In this document: one piece after another, positions 26,722-35,421 of the stretch
How positions within the stretch are numbered: the first letter of the stretch is position 1
How the letters are laid out: each line of letters opens with the position of its first letter
Assembly: GCF_001619875.1 (NCBI RefSeq)
Contig: NZ_LRFC01000012.1
Span: 1-64,000, forward strand
Source: Fictibacillus phosphorivorans
Lineage (GTDB): Bacteria > Bacillota > Bacilli > Bacillales > Fictibacillaceae
Reading direction: 5' to 3'
Length of the DNA stretch: 64,000 nt
Translations under genes and position numbers: made by a program
The notes under the pieces: model-generated
Databases searched by the model: none
What the model saw: the letters and a program-made list of their open reading frames with translations, nothing else
Told to the model about the DNA's origin: nothing

Positions 26722-27294
26722 ATGGGTATTAAAGTAGATCAAATTCTAGATTGTAAGGGATTATCTTGTCCGTTGCCCATCGTACGTACAAAAAAAGTGA
26801 TGGATCAGCTTGCAGCAGGTCAGGTTATTGAAGTTCAAGCTACAGATAAAGGTTCTTTAGCTGATATTCAAGGATGGGCAAGAAATACGGGAAATCAATA
26901 TTTAGGTACAAAAGAAGAGGGAGATGTTCTGAAGCACTATCTAAGAAAATCCAACCCTGGTGAAGTAAAAGAGGCGGCTAAATTTGAGCATACGATTCAA
27001 AACGATGAGTTAGAAAAAGTATTGGCAGAGAATAACGGTGACACGGTTGTACTCGATGTTAGAGAACCAGCAGAGTATGAGTTCAAACGTATACCTGGGG
27101 CAATATCTATTCCTTTAGGAGAACTTGAAAGTAGATTAGATACGCTTGAAAAGAACAAAGAAATTCATGTGATTTGCCGTACCGGATCAAGAAGTGATAT
27201 GGCCGCCCAAATCTTAGCTGAAAATGGATTTGAGCGTGTGAAAAATGTATTGCCTGGCATGGCAGAGTGGAATGGCCCTGTAGTATCAAAATAA
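26722..27294 (+). CDS. yrkF: TusA-rhodanese fusion sulfurtransferase (YrkF-like)
   Basis: Two-domain sulfur carrier of 190 residues. The N-terminal TusA domain (about 1-75) has CKGLSCPLPIV with the carrier Cys16; the C-terminal rhodanese (about 90-188) has VVLDVREPAEYE and the loop CRTGSRS with Cys152. This is the YrkF layout of B. subtilis and functionally comparable to S. aureus CstA, which also joins rhodanese and TusA domains. The gene lies 23 bases after the rhodanese gene, with a GGAGG site. Confidence 0.9.
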   Translation: MGIKVDQILDCKGLSCPLPIVRTKKVMDQLAAGQVIEVQATDKGSLADIQGWARNTGNQYLGTKEEGDVLKHYLRKSNPGEVKEAAKFEHTIQNDELEKVLAENNGDTVVLDVREPAEYEFKRIPGAISIPLGELESRLDTLEKNKEIHVICRTGSRSDMAAQILAENGFERVKNVLPGMAEWNGPVVSK

Positions 27295-27312
27295 AAAATT
27301 TTAACTGAAAAT

Positions 27313-27328
27313 ATACCTGGGGAGGTAT
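27313..27328. promoter_or_regulatory. CstR-like operator 4 overlapping a ribosome binding site
   Basis: ATACCTGGGGAGGTAT is an exact inverted repeat (ATACCT-N4-AGGTAT) that contains the GGGGAGG Shine-Dalgarno of the dioxygenase gene. Repressor binding here is inferred; the match could be partly enforced by the ribosome site. Confidence 0.45.
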
Positions 27329-27334
27329 TCAATA

Positions 27335-28459
27335 ATGATTAAGGCATTATCAGCTAAAGAAGTAGCAAAACGTGTTGTAGAAGGCAAAATGTTTATCCTT
27401 GATGTTCGTAATGAAAGTGATTATAAAGACTGGAAAATCGAAGGTAAAGGTATTGAGTCCATCAATCGTCCTTATTTCGATCTAATTGATGGTGTAGAAG
27501 ATGTGTTAGAACACCTTCCTAAAGAAGATGTATTGGTTGTTTGTGCGAAAGAAGGATCTTCTGTAATGGTAGCTGAGATGCTTGATGAAGCAGGTATTAA
27601 AGATGTTAATTATCTTGAAGGCGGTATGAAAGCTTGGAGTGAATACTTGATGCCTGTAAAGATCGGGGACTTAAAGGATGGAGGTTCTATCTATCAGTTC
27701 AACAGAATCGGTAAAGGGTGCCTATCCTATCTCGTTGAATCAAATGGTGAAGCGGCAATCATTGACTCTGCTCGTACGATTGAAGCTTATGAAGATTTTA
27801 CTAAACAACACAATATTGAAGTTAAGCACATGATTGATACTCACCTTCATGCTGACCACATTTCAGGCGGACGCCGTCTTGCGGAAAAGACGAACGCATC
27901 ATACTGGCTGCCTCCAAAGGATGCTGAAGAAGTCACGTTCTCTTATGAAGCATTAGAAGAAGGAAAAGACATTACGATCGGTAATACAAAGATTGAAATT
28001 CAGCCTCTTTATTCACCAGGTCATACGATCGGAAGTACTTCTATGATTGTTGACGGACAATACCTGCTCTCTGGAGATATTTTATTTGTTGATTCAATCG
28101 GACGTCCAGACCTTGCCGGTAAAGCTGAGGACTGGGTGAGTGATCTGCGCGATTCTTTATACAACAAATACAACAATCTTTCAAAAGATCTAGTAGTATT
28201 GCCAGCCCATTTTGGTAAAATCAGCGAACTGGATGAAAAAGGTGCTGTTCAAGCTCCTCTAGGCGAGCTGTTTGAAAAGAACGAAGGATTGAACATTAAG
28301 AGTGAAGATGAGTTCCGTAAGGCTGTAACGGAAAACTTACCGCCGCAGCCAAACGCGTACCAAGAAATTCGTGAAACGAACATGGGTAAAATTGATCCTT
28401 CAACGGATGAACAGCGTGATATGGAAATTGGTCCAAACCGCTGTGCGATCACTGAATAA
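27335..28459 (+). CDS. yrkH: rhodanese-persulfide dioxygenase fusion (YrkH/CstB-like)
   Basis: Probable non-heme iron persulfide dioxygenase that oxidises low-molecular-weight persulfides to sulfite (or, with the rhodanese, thiosulfate). Residues about 1-105 are a rhodanese with LDVRNESDY and a loop CAKEGSS (Cys70). Residues 108-330 are the metallo-beta-lactamase dioxygenase with [11 protein letters not shown] (His170, His172, Asp174, His175), SPGHTIGS (His230), SGDILF (Asp248) and PAHFGK (His292). The domain order is rhodanese first, the reverse of S. aureus CstB (dioxygenase first). It ends in an additional tail of about 60 residues. Confidence 0.88.
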   Translation: MIKALSAKEVAKRVVEGKMFILDVRNESDYKDWKIEGKGIESINRPYFDLIDGVEDVLEHLPKEDVLVVCAKEGSSVMVAEMLDEAGIKDVNYLEGGMKAWSEYLMPVKIGDLKDGGSIYQFNRIGKGCLSYLVESNGEAAIIDSARTIEAYEDFTKQHNIEVKHMIDTHLHADHISGGRRLAEKTNASYWLPPKDAEEVTFSYEALEEGKDITIGNTKIEIQPLYSPGHTIGSTSMIVDGQYLLSGDILFVDSIGRPDLAGKAEDWVSDLRDSLYNKYNNLSKDLVVLPAHFGKISELDEKGAVQAPLGELFEKNEGLNIKSEDEFRKAVTENLPPQPNAYQEIRETNMGKIDPSTDEQRDMEIGPNRCAITE

Positions 28460-28493
28460 ATAAAACTTAAATAATAACTAGGAGGTTTTTCAA

Positions 28494-28721
28494 ATGAACG
28501 TAACACAAACTTTAGATACAAAAGGGTTATCTTGCCCAATGCCAATCGTAAAAACTAAAAAGGCAATGGATACTCTTGTTAGCGGAGACGTTTTGGAAGT
28601 ACTTACAACTGATAAAGGTGCAGTTAACGACTTATCAGCTTGGTCTAAATCATCAGGTCATGAATTGCTAGAACACAAAGAAGAAGAAGGCGTATTTAAG
28701 TTTTATATTCAAAAGGGATAA
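28494..28721 (+). CDS. yrkI: TusA-like sulfur carrier (YrkI-like)
   Basis: A 75-residue single-domain TusA protein with KGLSCPMPIVKTKKAM, carrier Cys14 in the CPxP motif. It closely resembles the N-terminal domain of the TusA-rhodanese fusion in the same operon, suggesting duplication or domain sharing. It lies 34 bases after the dioxygenase gene with AGGAGGTT before ATG. Probable role: handing sulfane sulfur between the rhodaneses, the DsrE protein and the dioxygenase. Confidence 0.9.
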   Translation: MNVTQTLDTKGLSCPMPIVKTKKAMDTLVSGDVLEVLTTDKGAVNDLSAWSKSSGHELLEHKEEEGVFKFYIQKG

Positions 28722-28745
28722 CCCCAAAAAAATTTAAAGAATCAT

Positions 28746-28761
28746 ATACCTATATGGGTAT
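28746..28761. promoter_or_regulatory. CstR operator 5, inside the operon
   Basis: ATACCTATATGGGTAT in the 70-base gap between the TusA and DsrE genes, same type as operators 1-3. It suggests an internal promoter or a roadblock. Confidence 0.7.
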
Positions 28762-28791
28762 GGGTATCTGATTGAAAAGGAGAATTCTAAG

Positions 28792-29277
28792 ATGGAACAA
28801 CAAACACAAGATAAATCAACAATGGTTGTATTTAGCGGTGATCTTGATAAAGCGATGGCAAGTTTTATTATCGCAACAGGAGCAGCGGCTATGGGGAAAC
28901 AAGTAACGATGTTTTTCACTTTCTGGGGATTAAACATCCTACGAAAAGAAGAGTACGTAAATGTGAATAAAACTTTCATGGATAAAATGTTCGCGAAAAT
29001 GATGCCAAGAGGACCTGAAAAGCTAGGTATTTCTAAAATGAATTATGGTGGATTAGGCGGAAGGATGATGAAGTATACGATGAAAAAGAAAAACATCGTA
29101 ACACTTAAAGAATTAATCGACATGGCTCAAGACCTAGATGTGAAAATGGTTGCGTGTACGATGTCAATGGACGTTATGGGTATTACTCAAGATGAACTGA
29201 TTGACGGGCTTGATTATGCTGGAGTAGCCTCTTATCTTGCTGATGCAGATGAGTCTAAGATTAACTTATTTATCTAA
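28792..29277 (+). CDS. yrkE: DsrE/DsrF-like sulfur-relay protein (YrkE-like)
   Basis: DsrE2-family protein of 161 residues. The fold begins [31 protein letters not shown]-like; the candidate persulfide Cys122 is in [12 protein letters not shown] near the C-terminus. Such proteins relay sulfur from TusA. Possibly membrane-associated through the moderately hydrophobic N-terminal half. It has its own AAGGAG site and a CstR-like operator 30 bases upstream. Homologous position to yrkE of B. subtilis, although gene order differs. Confidence 0.85.
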   Translation: MEQQTQDKSTMVVFSGDLDKAMASFIIATGAAAMGKQVTMFFTFWGLNILRKEEYVNVNKTFMDKMFAKMMPRGPEKLGISKMNYGGLGGRMMKYTMKKKNIVTLKELIDMAQDLDVKMVACTMSMDVMGITQDELIDGLDYAGVASYLADADESKINLFI

Positions 29278-29306
29278 GTAACATCAGGTTAGAGGGAGGT
29301 GAAGTC

Positions 29307-30086
29307 ATGGGATTTACTTTTATCATTACGATCTTTTTAATTGGTTTTATAGGATCTTTTATATCAGGGATGGTGGGTATTGGGGGCTCAATCATCAAAT
29401 ATCCAATGCTTTTATATATTCCAGCAATGTTAGGCTTCACAGCATACTCTGCTCATGAAGTATCTGGAATTAGTGCAGTTCAAGTATTCTTCGCTACGAT
29501 AGGGGGAGTTTGGGCTTATCGAAAAGGTGGCTATTTGAACAAAACACTGATTGTTTATATGGGTGGATCCATTTTGTTAGGCAGTTTTATTGGTGGATAC
29601 GGTTCACAAGGTATGACTGAGGGGCAAATCAACATTGTTTATGCAGTCTTAGCCACTTTAGCGGCTGTAATGATGCTTATTCCCAAAAAAGGAATAGATA
29701 ATATTCCGTTAGATCAAGTTACCTTTAACAAATGGCTGGCAGCTGTGTTAGCCTTTGTTGTCGGGGGAGCAGCAGGTGTTGTTGGTGCAGCAGGAGCGTT
29801 TATCCTTGTACCAATCATGCTCGTTGTTCTTAAGATACCAACCCGAATGACGATTGCTACTTCACTTGCAATCACCTTTATTTCTTCAATAGGAGCAACA
29901 ATCGGGAAGATTACAACTGGGCAAGTGTTGTTATGGCCAGCAATAATCATGGTTGTAGCAAGCTTAATTGCGTCACCGCTTGGTGCTCAGTTCGGTAAGA
30001 AGATAAATACGAAGATTCTACAATTAATATTGGCTGCACTAATAATTGCAACATCAATGAAGATCTGGCTTGATATTTTAGGGTAG
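29307..30086 (+). CDS. yrkJ: TauE/SafE-family sulfite/anion exporter (YrkJ-like)
   Basis: Integral membrane protein of 259 residues with about eight segments, two TauE repeats, and the Gly-rich [19 protein letters not shown] and [18 protein letters not shown] motifs. Homologues in cst operons are thought to export sulfite or thiosulfate, the products of the persulfide dioxygenase; substrate assignment here is inferred from context. It is the last gene before a very strong terminator. Confidence 0.88.
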   Translation: MGFTFIITIFLIGFIGSFISGMVGIGGSIIKYPMLLYIPAMLGFTAYSAHEVSGISAVQVFFATIGGVWAYRKGGYLNKTLIVYMGGSILLGSFIGGYGSQGMTEGQINIVYAVLATLAAVMMLIPKKGIDNIPLDQVTFNKWLAAVLAFVVGGAAGVVGAAGAFILVPIMLVVLKIPTRMTIATSLAITFISSIGATIGKITTGQVLLWPAIIMVVASLIASPLGAQFGKKINTKILQLILAALIIATSMKIWLDILG

Positions 30087-30090
30087 AGTG

Positions 30091-30143
30091 AAAAAAGAGG
30101 AGACAAAATACGTGATATCACGTATTTCGTGTCCTCTTTTATA
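30091..30143 (+). terminator. terminator of the sulfur operon
   Basis: Very long near-perfect hairpin: AAAAGAGGAGACAAAATACG and its complement meet at TGATATCA; flanking A-run and T-run make it bidirectional. Confidence 0.92.
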
Positions 30144-30271
30144 ATCGTCCTAAGTATGAAAGGAAATAATGTTTCTTGTAAACCAAGTAAAAAGAAAGGC
30201 TTGCGGTTGAGTGCAATGAATTGAACAAACACCCAGCAAGTAAGCAGTAAATTGAAGCGGGGAATAAATTG

Positions 30272-30290
30272 TTGGGGGTCAGACCCCTTA
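30272..30290. repeat. GGGGTCAGACCCC palindrome
   Basis: TTGGGGGTCAGACCCCTT at the end of the convergent YitT gene. This palindromic word is over-represented in many bacterial genomes (general knowledge); here it may act as a weak minus-strand terminator. Confidence 0.5.
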
Positions 30291-30884
30291 AAAGCTTCTA
30301 TAGTATTTAATCGAGCGGATAAGGGTCATTGTCATCGTTGCAAAGCCCACAGAAAGAATGGTTACAAGCGAGTAGAAGAGGATTCCTTCGCCCATTACAT
30401 AAAGTCCTACTAAGATAACCGCAGCGTCAATCAAAAAGATGACCATGCCCACATTAATTGAAAACCAGCGGGATAAAAAGAGAGCAATCAGGTCGGTTCC
30501 ACCCGTACTTGTTTCATGCCTCAGCATCCAGCCGATGCCTGTTCCAATAAATAGTCCTCCAATAACAGAGCCTTCCATGACAGAAACAGAAAATACGCCT
30601 TTTAAAGGGGAGAGGAGATCTATAATGAGCGACGATGCTAACAATCCATGTATGCTATTTATAAAGTAGCGGCGTTCCAGCTTCCATGCTAATAGATAGA
30701 TGGGAACACTTAAGATTATAATAGTAAGACCCACCTTATACCCCCATACATACTTAATGAGAAGGCTGATGCCGATCATTCCGCCATCCAACAGATGAAA
30801 AGGGACAATGAAACCATTGATGCCGATACCAAGCAATACACTTCCAAAGAAAATAGCTATTGTTCGTCTAAACATGGCATTCAT
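30288..30884 (-). CDS. YitT-family membrane protein, short form
   Basis: Integral membrane protein of up to 198 residues with five or six segments. The N-terminal GSVLLGIGINGFIVPFHLLDGGMIGIS and later GTGIGWMLRHETSTGGTDLIA are typical of the YitT/DUF161 family (unknown function). Most family members carry a cytoplasmic DUF2179 domain after the membrane part; it is absent here. Either ATG 30884 or ATG 30875 could be the start: GGG touches the first and is better spaced for the second. Convergent with the sulfur operon. Confidence 0.75.
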   Translation of the reverse strand: MNAMFRRTIAIFFGSVLLGIGINGFIVPFHLLDGGMIGISLLIKYVWGYKVGLTIIILSVPIYLLAWKLERRYFINSIHGLLASSLIIDLLSPLKGVFSVSVMEGSVIGGLFIGTGIGWMLRHETSTGGTDLIALFLSRWFSINVGMVIFLIDAAVILVGLYVMGEGILFYSLVTILSVGFATMTMTLIRSIKYYRSF

Positions 30885-31034
30885 CCCTGTCTAAGGTTAT
30901 TTCTACATAATATGCGTGATTGTCCAAGAATAGTCATGTACACAGGGTGTTTGTCCGTGTCTCTTTTTCTTTTTTTGCATGTAATAGTATAGAAAGCCCC
31001 TTGTTTGCAGTGCAAAATAGGGAAGGTGAGTGCT

Positions 31035-31238
31035 GTGAATGTGAAAGACTTCAGAAGAGCTGCAAAACGTCTTTTGGAGAGACAGGTCGTGGTGGATACT
31101 ACAAATCAAACGTATGAAGGTAGACTAAGAGCAGTTGAGAAGGATTACATTACATTATGTGTGATGAGCTGTGATCATAAGTATAATGAGCAGATTATTA
31201 TCCGTATCGCGGAAATTGTCGCCTTATCCACCTTATAA
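31035..31238 (+). CDS. small Sm-like (DUF2642/YuzF-type) protein
   Basis: A 67-residue protein from GTG 31035, chosen because GGAAGGTGAG lies five bases upstream. The sequence RLLERQVVVDTTNQTYEGRL followed by VEKDYITL is the beta-strand pattern of small Sm-like DUF2642 proteins, several of which are spore-coat or small sporulation proteins in Bacillus (family knowledge). Function unknown. It ends at a bidirectional terminator shared with arsI. Confidence 0.65.
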   Translation: MNVKDFRRAAKRLLERQVVVDTTNQTYEGRLRAVEKDYITLCVMSCDHKYNEQIIIRIAEIVALSTL

Positions 31239-31244
31239 ACCAAA

Positions 31245-31284
31245 TAAAAATCCCTTGCATATTTGTCATGCAGAGGGATTTTTT
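31245..31284. terminator. bidirectional terminator between the DUF2642-type gene and arsI
   Basis: AAAAATCCCTTGCAT...ATGCAGAGGGATTTTTT hairpin in a 52-base convergent gap. Confidence 0.9.
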
Positions 31285-31290
31285 CGCGTT

Positions 31291-31755
31291 TTATTTCTTT
31301 GTAAAACCTAATGTGATCGGTTGAGTTTGTTGAGGAGGCGCACAGCAAAGTGAAAGATCTCGTGCATCTCCTGCTGATTCAAATTCAGAGTCTTCTTTTG
31401 TATAGAAGATCTCCCATGCATTGCCGTCTGGGTCATATACCCATACTTTGTCTTGGACAGCATAACAGCACGTTGTGTTCATCTCATCAATTAAAAGCAG
31501 TCCTGCCTTTCGTAGTCTCTCACCCATGGCAAGAACATCATCAGTATTGTTTACTTGAAATCCCAAATGATTAAGTACACCATCTTTTGCAAAAGGTCGG
31601 GCGTTTAGTGAAAAATGAAGTGCAGGCTGATCAAGCTCAAATTTTGCATAATTGTCTTTTACTTTTGTTGGTTCAGTACCAAAAAAGCTTTTATAGAATT
31701 CAAGAGATTTCTCTAAATCTGAACAGTTAACAGCGACATGCATGCGTTGTATCAT
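31291..31755 (-). CDS. arsI: ArsI C-As lyase (CadI/ArsI VOC family)
   Basis: Dioxygenase that cleaves the carbon-arsenic bond of trivalent organoarsenicals such as methylarsenite. The signature NTTCCYAVQDKVWV carries the vicinal Cys96-Cys97 that bind the arsenical, and the metal-ligand positions are His6 (or neighbours), His63 and Glu115 (GNAWEIF). The C-terminus has another Cys pair (SLCCAPP), likely extra metal(loid) binding. At 154 residues it is of normal size. It is the last gene of the arsR-arsB-arsI operon, 19 bases after arsB, with AAGGAGAG before ATG. Confidence 0.88.
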   Translation of the reverse strand: MIQRMHVAVNCSDLEKSLEFYKSFFGTEPTKVKDNYAKFELDQPALHFSLNARPFAKDGVLNHLGFQVNNTDDVLAMGERLRKAGLLLIDEMNTTCCYAVQDKVWVYDPDGNAWEIFYTKEDSEFESAGDARDLSLCCAPPQQTQPITLGFTKK

Positions 31756-31774
31756 AATGTGAACTCTCCTTTTC

Positions 31775-33076
31775 TTATGAAATAATCATCAACCATAAAT
31801 AGAGGCCGGTTAAGGTAATGAAAAGTGTTGGTATGGTTAAGATGATACCAATCTTGAAATAATAGCCCCATGTGATTTTTACACCTTTTTTGGATAACAC
31901 GTGTAGCCATAGAAGCGTGGCTAGTGACCCGATCGGTGTAATTTTTGGTCCTAAGTCTGAGCCGATTACGTTTGCGTAGATTAATGCTTCACGGATAACA
32001 CCAGATGTTTCCGTTCCTTGAATAGCTAGGGCATCAATCATAACAGTTGGCATGTTGTTCATAACAGAAGATAATACAGCGGCTAAAAAGCCCATACCAA
32101 TGGTTGCAGCGAACAATCCCTGATCGGCAATAACCTGAATCCAGCTCCCGAGCATATCAGTCAGACCTGCATTACGAAGTCCGTAAACGACGACATACAT
32201 ACCGATAGAAAAGACAACAACAGTCCATGGTGCGTCTTTTACCACTTTTTTTGTTTGAATGGCCGGGCTTTTGCGAGCTGCAATAATAAAGAAAAGGGCT
32301 GCCGCACCAGCGATAAAGGAAACAGGAATGCCTATAAACTCACTGGTTAAATACCCGATTAAAAGTACAGCAAGAATGACCCATGACAACTTAAACAACT
32401 TTTCATCCTGAATGGCTTCTTTCGGATGTTTGAGCTGCGAAGTATCATAGTTCTCTGGAATGTCTTTTCCAAAGAAAATTAGCAGAACAAGCATGCTTGC
32501 AACTAAAGAAAAGATGTTCGGCACGATCATTCGGCTTGCATATTCAACGAATCCGATGTTAAAGAAATCAGCGGACACGATGTTTACTAAGTTTGAAACA
32601 ACAAGTGGCAGTGATGTTGTATCTGCTATAAATCCACTCGCCATAATAAATGGCAATATCATCGTTTCTTTAAAATGAAGTGCTCGAACTTGAGCAAGTA
32701 CGATCGGTGTCAGGATTAATGCTGCACCATCATTTGCAAAGAATGCCGAAACTGCAGCTCCAAGAAGGATCACATACGTAAACATCTTCTTTCCGTTTCC
32801 GCCGGCTAACCTTGCCATATTTAGAGCTGACCATTCAAAGAAACCAATTTCATCTAAAATAATGGATATGAGTATGATCGCTACAAAAGCCAATGTGGCG
32901 TTCCAAACAATTCCGGTAACGGTCCAAACATCAGCGAGTGTAACTACTCCAAGAAGAAGTGCTATAATGGCACCTGCTGTAGCAGACCAGCCGATAGACA
33001 GCCCTTTTGGCTGCCAAATTACAAAAATAATCGTAACTAAAAATACAGCGACGGCCATAATCGCCATGCTGTCCAT
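31775..33076 (-). CDS. arsB: arsenite efflux permease ArsB
   Basis: Membrane transporter of 433 residues and about eleven or twelve segments that exports arsenite and antimonite. Characteristic blocks include [47 protein letters not shown] and [21 protein letters not shown]. The closest families are ArsB and NhaD within the ion-transporter superfamily; the ars context settles ArsB. GGGGGAG lies five bases before ATG. No arsA ATPase gene is present, so it would work with the proton gradient. Confidence 0.92.
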   Translation of the reverse strand: MDSMAIMAVAVFLVTIIFVIWQPKGLSIGWSATAGAIIALLLGVVTLADVWTVTGIVWNATLAFVAIILISIILDEIGFFEWSALNMARLAGGNGKKMFTYVILLGAAVSAFFANDGAALILTPIVLAQVRALHFKETMILPFIMASGFIADTTSLPLVVSNLVNIVSADFFNIGFVEYASRMIVPNIFSLVASMLVLLIFFGKDIPENYDTSQLKHPKEAIQDEKLFKLSWVILAVLLIGYLTSEFIGIPVSFIAGAAALFFIIAARKSPAIQTKKVVKDAPWTVVVFSIGMYVVVYGLRNAGLTDMLGSWIQVIADQGLFAATIGMGFLAAVLSSVMNNMPTVMIDALAIQGTETSGVIREALIYANVIGSDLGPKITPIGSLATLLWLHVLSKKGVKITWGYYFKIGIILTIPTLFITLTGLYLWLMIIS

Positions 33077-33107
33077 AAAAACTCCCCCAATATCAAGTCT
33101 TTCTAAG

Positions 33108-33428
33108 TTAGCAGCAAACTTTTCCGCCTGACGCTTTTAATTGCTCAATTTTTTCGGACATGTCAGGTAGGGCTTCTAAGTTTGCTTTAATAAAAGGATA
33201 CATTTCTCCATCAATGGAGTAGAAGATCCATTGACTGTTGCGTCTTTCCTTAACGAGTTTAGCTTGCTTTAATTTTCGTAGATGCTGTGAAATACTAGGT
33301 TGTGTCATTTGTAAGATCTCAACTAACTCACATACACATAATTCTTCATGGCGAAGTAAGGCTAAGATATTCAAGCGTGTTCTATCTGCCATTGCTTTGT
33401 AACACTCAGTTAACTGTTCTAGTTCCAT
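33108..33428 (-). CDS. arsR: ArsR-family arsenite-responsive repressor
   Basis: Winged-helix metalloregulator of 106 residues. The metalloid site ELCVCEL (Cys31, Cys33) lies in the helix before the recognition helix [16 protein letters not shown]. The extra C-terminal Cys pair (KVCC) may also bind As(III). It heads the arsRBI operon and is divergent from arsC; two inverted repeats in the 139-base gap are candidate operators. Confidence 0.93.
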   Translation of the reverse strand: MELEQLTECYKAMADRTRLNILALLRHEELCVCELVEILQMTQPSISQHLRKLKQAKLVKERRNSQWIFYSIDGEMYPFIKANLEALPDMSEKIEQLKASGGKVCC

Positions 33429-33447
33429 ATCGATTTCACCTCATTAG

Positions 33448-33469
33448 TATATAACCATATGTTTATATA
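33448..33469. promoter_or_regulatory. ArsR operator, arsR side
   Basis: TATATAACCATATGTTTATATA, an almost perfect 22-base palindrome 20 bases upstream of arsR. Confidence 0.7.
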
Positions 33470-33499
33470 GAATGTCAAAGAATATATAAATAAATATTG

Positions 33500-33519
33500 A
33501 TATAAGAATACACTTATAT
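33500..33519. promoter_or_regulatory. ArsR operator, arsC side
   Basis: ATATAAG-N6-CTTATAT inverted repeat 48 bases upstream of arsC; its half-site differs slightly from the arsR-side site. Confidence 0.6.
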
Positions 33520-33567
33520 TATGATGGTCTCGAAAGAAGTTCTTTTACTACAGGAGGTTTTTAAAAA

Positions 33568-33969
33568 ATGGCTAAACCAATCATTTATTTCCTTTGTACA
33601 GGAAATTCATGTCGTTCTCAGATGGCAGAAGGATTTGGACACCATTATCTTGGTGATAAATATGATGTATATTCAGCTGGGATTGAAGCGCACGGTGTGA
33701 ATCCAAACGCAATCAAAGCGATGAATGAAGTGAATATTGATATTAAGAATCAAACATCTGATGTAATTGATAAAGAAATCTTAGAAAAAGCAGATTTAGT
33801 CGTTACACTTTGTGGACATGCAAATGATGTATGCCCGGCAACACCACCTCACAAAAAACGTGAACACTGGGGATTTGATGACCCAGCAGGGAAAGAGTGG
33901 AGCGAATTCCAGCGTGTTCGTGACGAGATCTCAGCTCGAATTAAACGTTTTGCTGAAACAGGAGAATAA
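33568..33969 (+). CDS. arsC: thioredoxin-coupled arsenate reductase
   Basis: Reduces arsenate to arsenite for export. It is of the low-molecular-weight phosphatase type: P-loop CTGNSCRSQ with nucleophile Cys10 and Arg16, and the redox pair Cys82 and Cys89 in [10 protein letters not shown] that completes the relay to thioredoxin. At 133 residues it is the canonical pI258/B. subtilis type. AGGAGG precedes ATG. Transcribed divergently from arsRBI, so the reductase has its own promoter. Confidence 0.96.
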   Translation: MAKPIIYFLCTGNSCRSQMAEGFGHHYLGDKYDVYSAGIEAHGVNPNAIKAMNEVNIDIKNQTSDVIDKEILEKADLVVTLCGHANDVCPATPPHKKREHWGFDDPAGKEWSEFQRVRDEISARIKRFAETGE

Positions 33970-33977
33970 TATGGTGC

Positions 33978-34014
33978 AAGCTCAGAAGGTAAAAATGCTT
34001 TCTGAGCTTTTTTG
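33978..34014 (+). terminator. terminator after arsC
   Basis: AAGCTCAGAA...TTCTGAGCTTTTTT hairpin, nine bases after the stop. Confidence 0.9.
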
Positions 34015-34062
34015 TATGAAATTCCTCATTTCGTTCATGTTACTAATGAGGTGATTACTGTG

Positions 34063-35286
34063 ATGCGTTGTATTTTTATCACATTAAGTTTAATTTTGGT
34101 GATGATCAATCATCCGCAATTAATTGAAGCTGCTGATGATAAGGCAGCCTTCGTTCGGGAAGACGGCCTTTGGCTAAAAGAAGGGGAGTTGGAGCGTAGG
34201 ATTGTTGAAGGATCAAGCGTTTCCCACCCTCGTTTTTCAAGTAATGGCACATATATCAGCTATGTGTCAGGAAATCACAATGAATTGTGGGTGTATAACC
34301 GTGTCACTCGTTTAAAAAGAAAAGTGTTTGATGGCGAAGTGAGTTTAACGAATTGGTCTCCTGTCGATTCCAAACTCGCTTGGAAAAGCAGTAGTGTATT
34401 AAATGTAATCGACCTTTCCAAGCCTGCCACATCTTTTCAAAATGTCATTCTTGGAGCAGGCAACTACAGCTGGGCACCTAATGGTAAAGGATTTGTTGTA
34501 TCGTCATCTGCCAATTTAGAACCAGATGGATGGAGTCCAGTTCGACTATTCTATGTTCCTGTAAATGCAAATGGTGATCTAAAAAAAGTGGAGAACATAA
34601 CTACACTGCCTAAGATGAGTCAGACATTCTTTGCGATTGGTACGACGGAATTTAAATGGGGATCGGATGATCAATGGTTTGCATTTATTGCTTGTCCTAC
34701 TGCGTCAATGTCAGCTGACAGCAATACATTAATGGTTGTCTCATTAGATGGTTCCCGAACTAAAATGATTGGAAATATGTTAGATCAGCCGAATTGGTTT
34801 CATTGGTCTCCAAATAAAAAGAAGTTGGCTTTTATTAAAGGAATTGGCAGGCTAATCTCTGAAAATAAACGGTTAACGGTTTGGGATGCCAAAAGCAACA
34901 AGGAAACCAACTTTGGATTTCCTGGATATGCGGATGGAGATTTCACCTGGAGAAGCGATAAGGAAATGATAGTGAGCAGACAAATTGAATGGGGATGGGA
35001 TGTACCTGAAGAAAAAAGATCCAAGCCGTTCTTAGCAAGTGTAAATGTTAGTAATGGAAGTTCAACGAAATTAACGAAGCCCGGTATTGGTGAAGCAGAT
35101 GTCTATCCAAAGACGCTGCTTAACGGTAACTTTGTATGGATAAGAACAGGAATGAACCCTACAGAAGCGAAAGTGATGATAAAAAGGAATGAGGCGGAAA
35201 AGGAAAAAGTTTGGATTGAAAAATTACGTACACCCGATAATTGTTCAGGCTGGGCGTGTATGATAGATATTTATCAAGCCAGATAA
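34063..35286 (+). CDS. secreted TolB/WD40-like beta-propeller protein
   Basis: Exported protein of 407 residues with a signal peptide (MRCIFITLSLILVMINHPQL, cleavage likely after IEA). The mature part shows repeated propeller-blade motifs: HPRFSSNGTYISYVS, NWSPVDSKLAWKS, SWAPNGKGFVVSS, KWGSDDQWFAFIA, HWSPNKKKLAFIK and FTWRSDKEMIVS, so about six or seven blades. No catalytic signature. The start is ATG 34063, or the adjacent GTG 34060, after GAGGTGA. A function in protein or ligand binding at the surface is inferred; the cargo is unknown. Confidence 0.75.
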   Translation: MRCIFITLSLILVMINHPQLIEAADDKAAFVREDGLWLKEGELERRIVEGSSVSHPRFSSNGTYISYVSGNHNELWVYNRVTRLKRKVFDGEVSLTNWSPVDSKLAWKSSSVLNVIDLSKPATSFQNVILGAGNYSWAPNGKGFVVSSSANLEPDGWSPVRLFYVPVNANGDLKKVENITTLPKMSQTFFAIGTTEFKWGSDDQWFAFIACPTASMSADSNTLMVVSLDGSRTKMIGNMLDQPNWFHWSPNKKKLAFIKGIGRLISENKRLTVWDAKSNKETNFGFPGYADGDFTWRSDKEMIVSRQIEWGWDVPEEKRSKPFLASVNVSNGSSTKLTKPGIGEADVYPKTLLNGNFVWIRTGMNPTEAKVMIKRNEAEKEKVWIEKLRTPDNCSGWACMIDIYQAR

Positions 35287-35294
35287 GGAAGATA

Positions 35295-35330
35295 GGCGGA
35301 CTTCGGATGGGGAGTCCGTCTTATTCTTTG
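35295..35330 (+). terminator. terminator after the beta-propeller gene
   Basis: GGCGGACT...AGTCCGTC hairpin with a T-rich tail (TTATTCTTTG). Confidence 0.65.
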
Positions 35331-35421
35331 TACCCCGTCCAATTTTTCCGTGCTGTTTTCTCATGAATGCCTGTTTTCTTTCATACAGTTAGAAGTAAGG
35401 AAATAGCAGGAGGGGGAAAAT

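Noticed and set aside
30144-30287. A sixth periodic array in the convergent gap after the sulfur operon
   Set aside because: Recurring AATTGAA/AAATTG words are spaced irregularly (about 31 and 17), so no periodicity.
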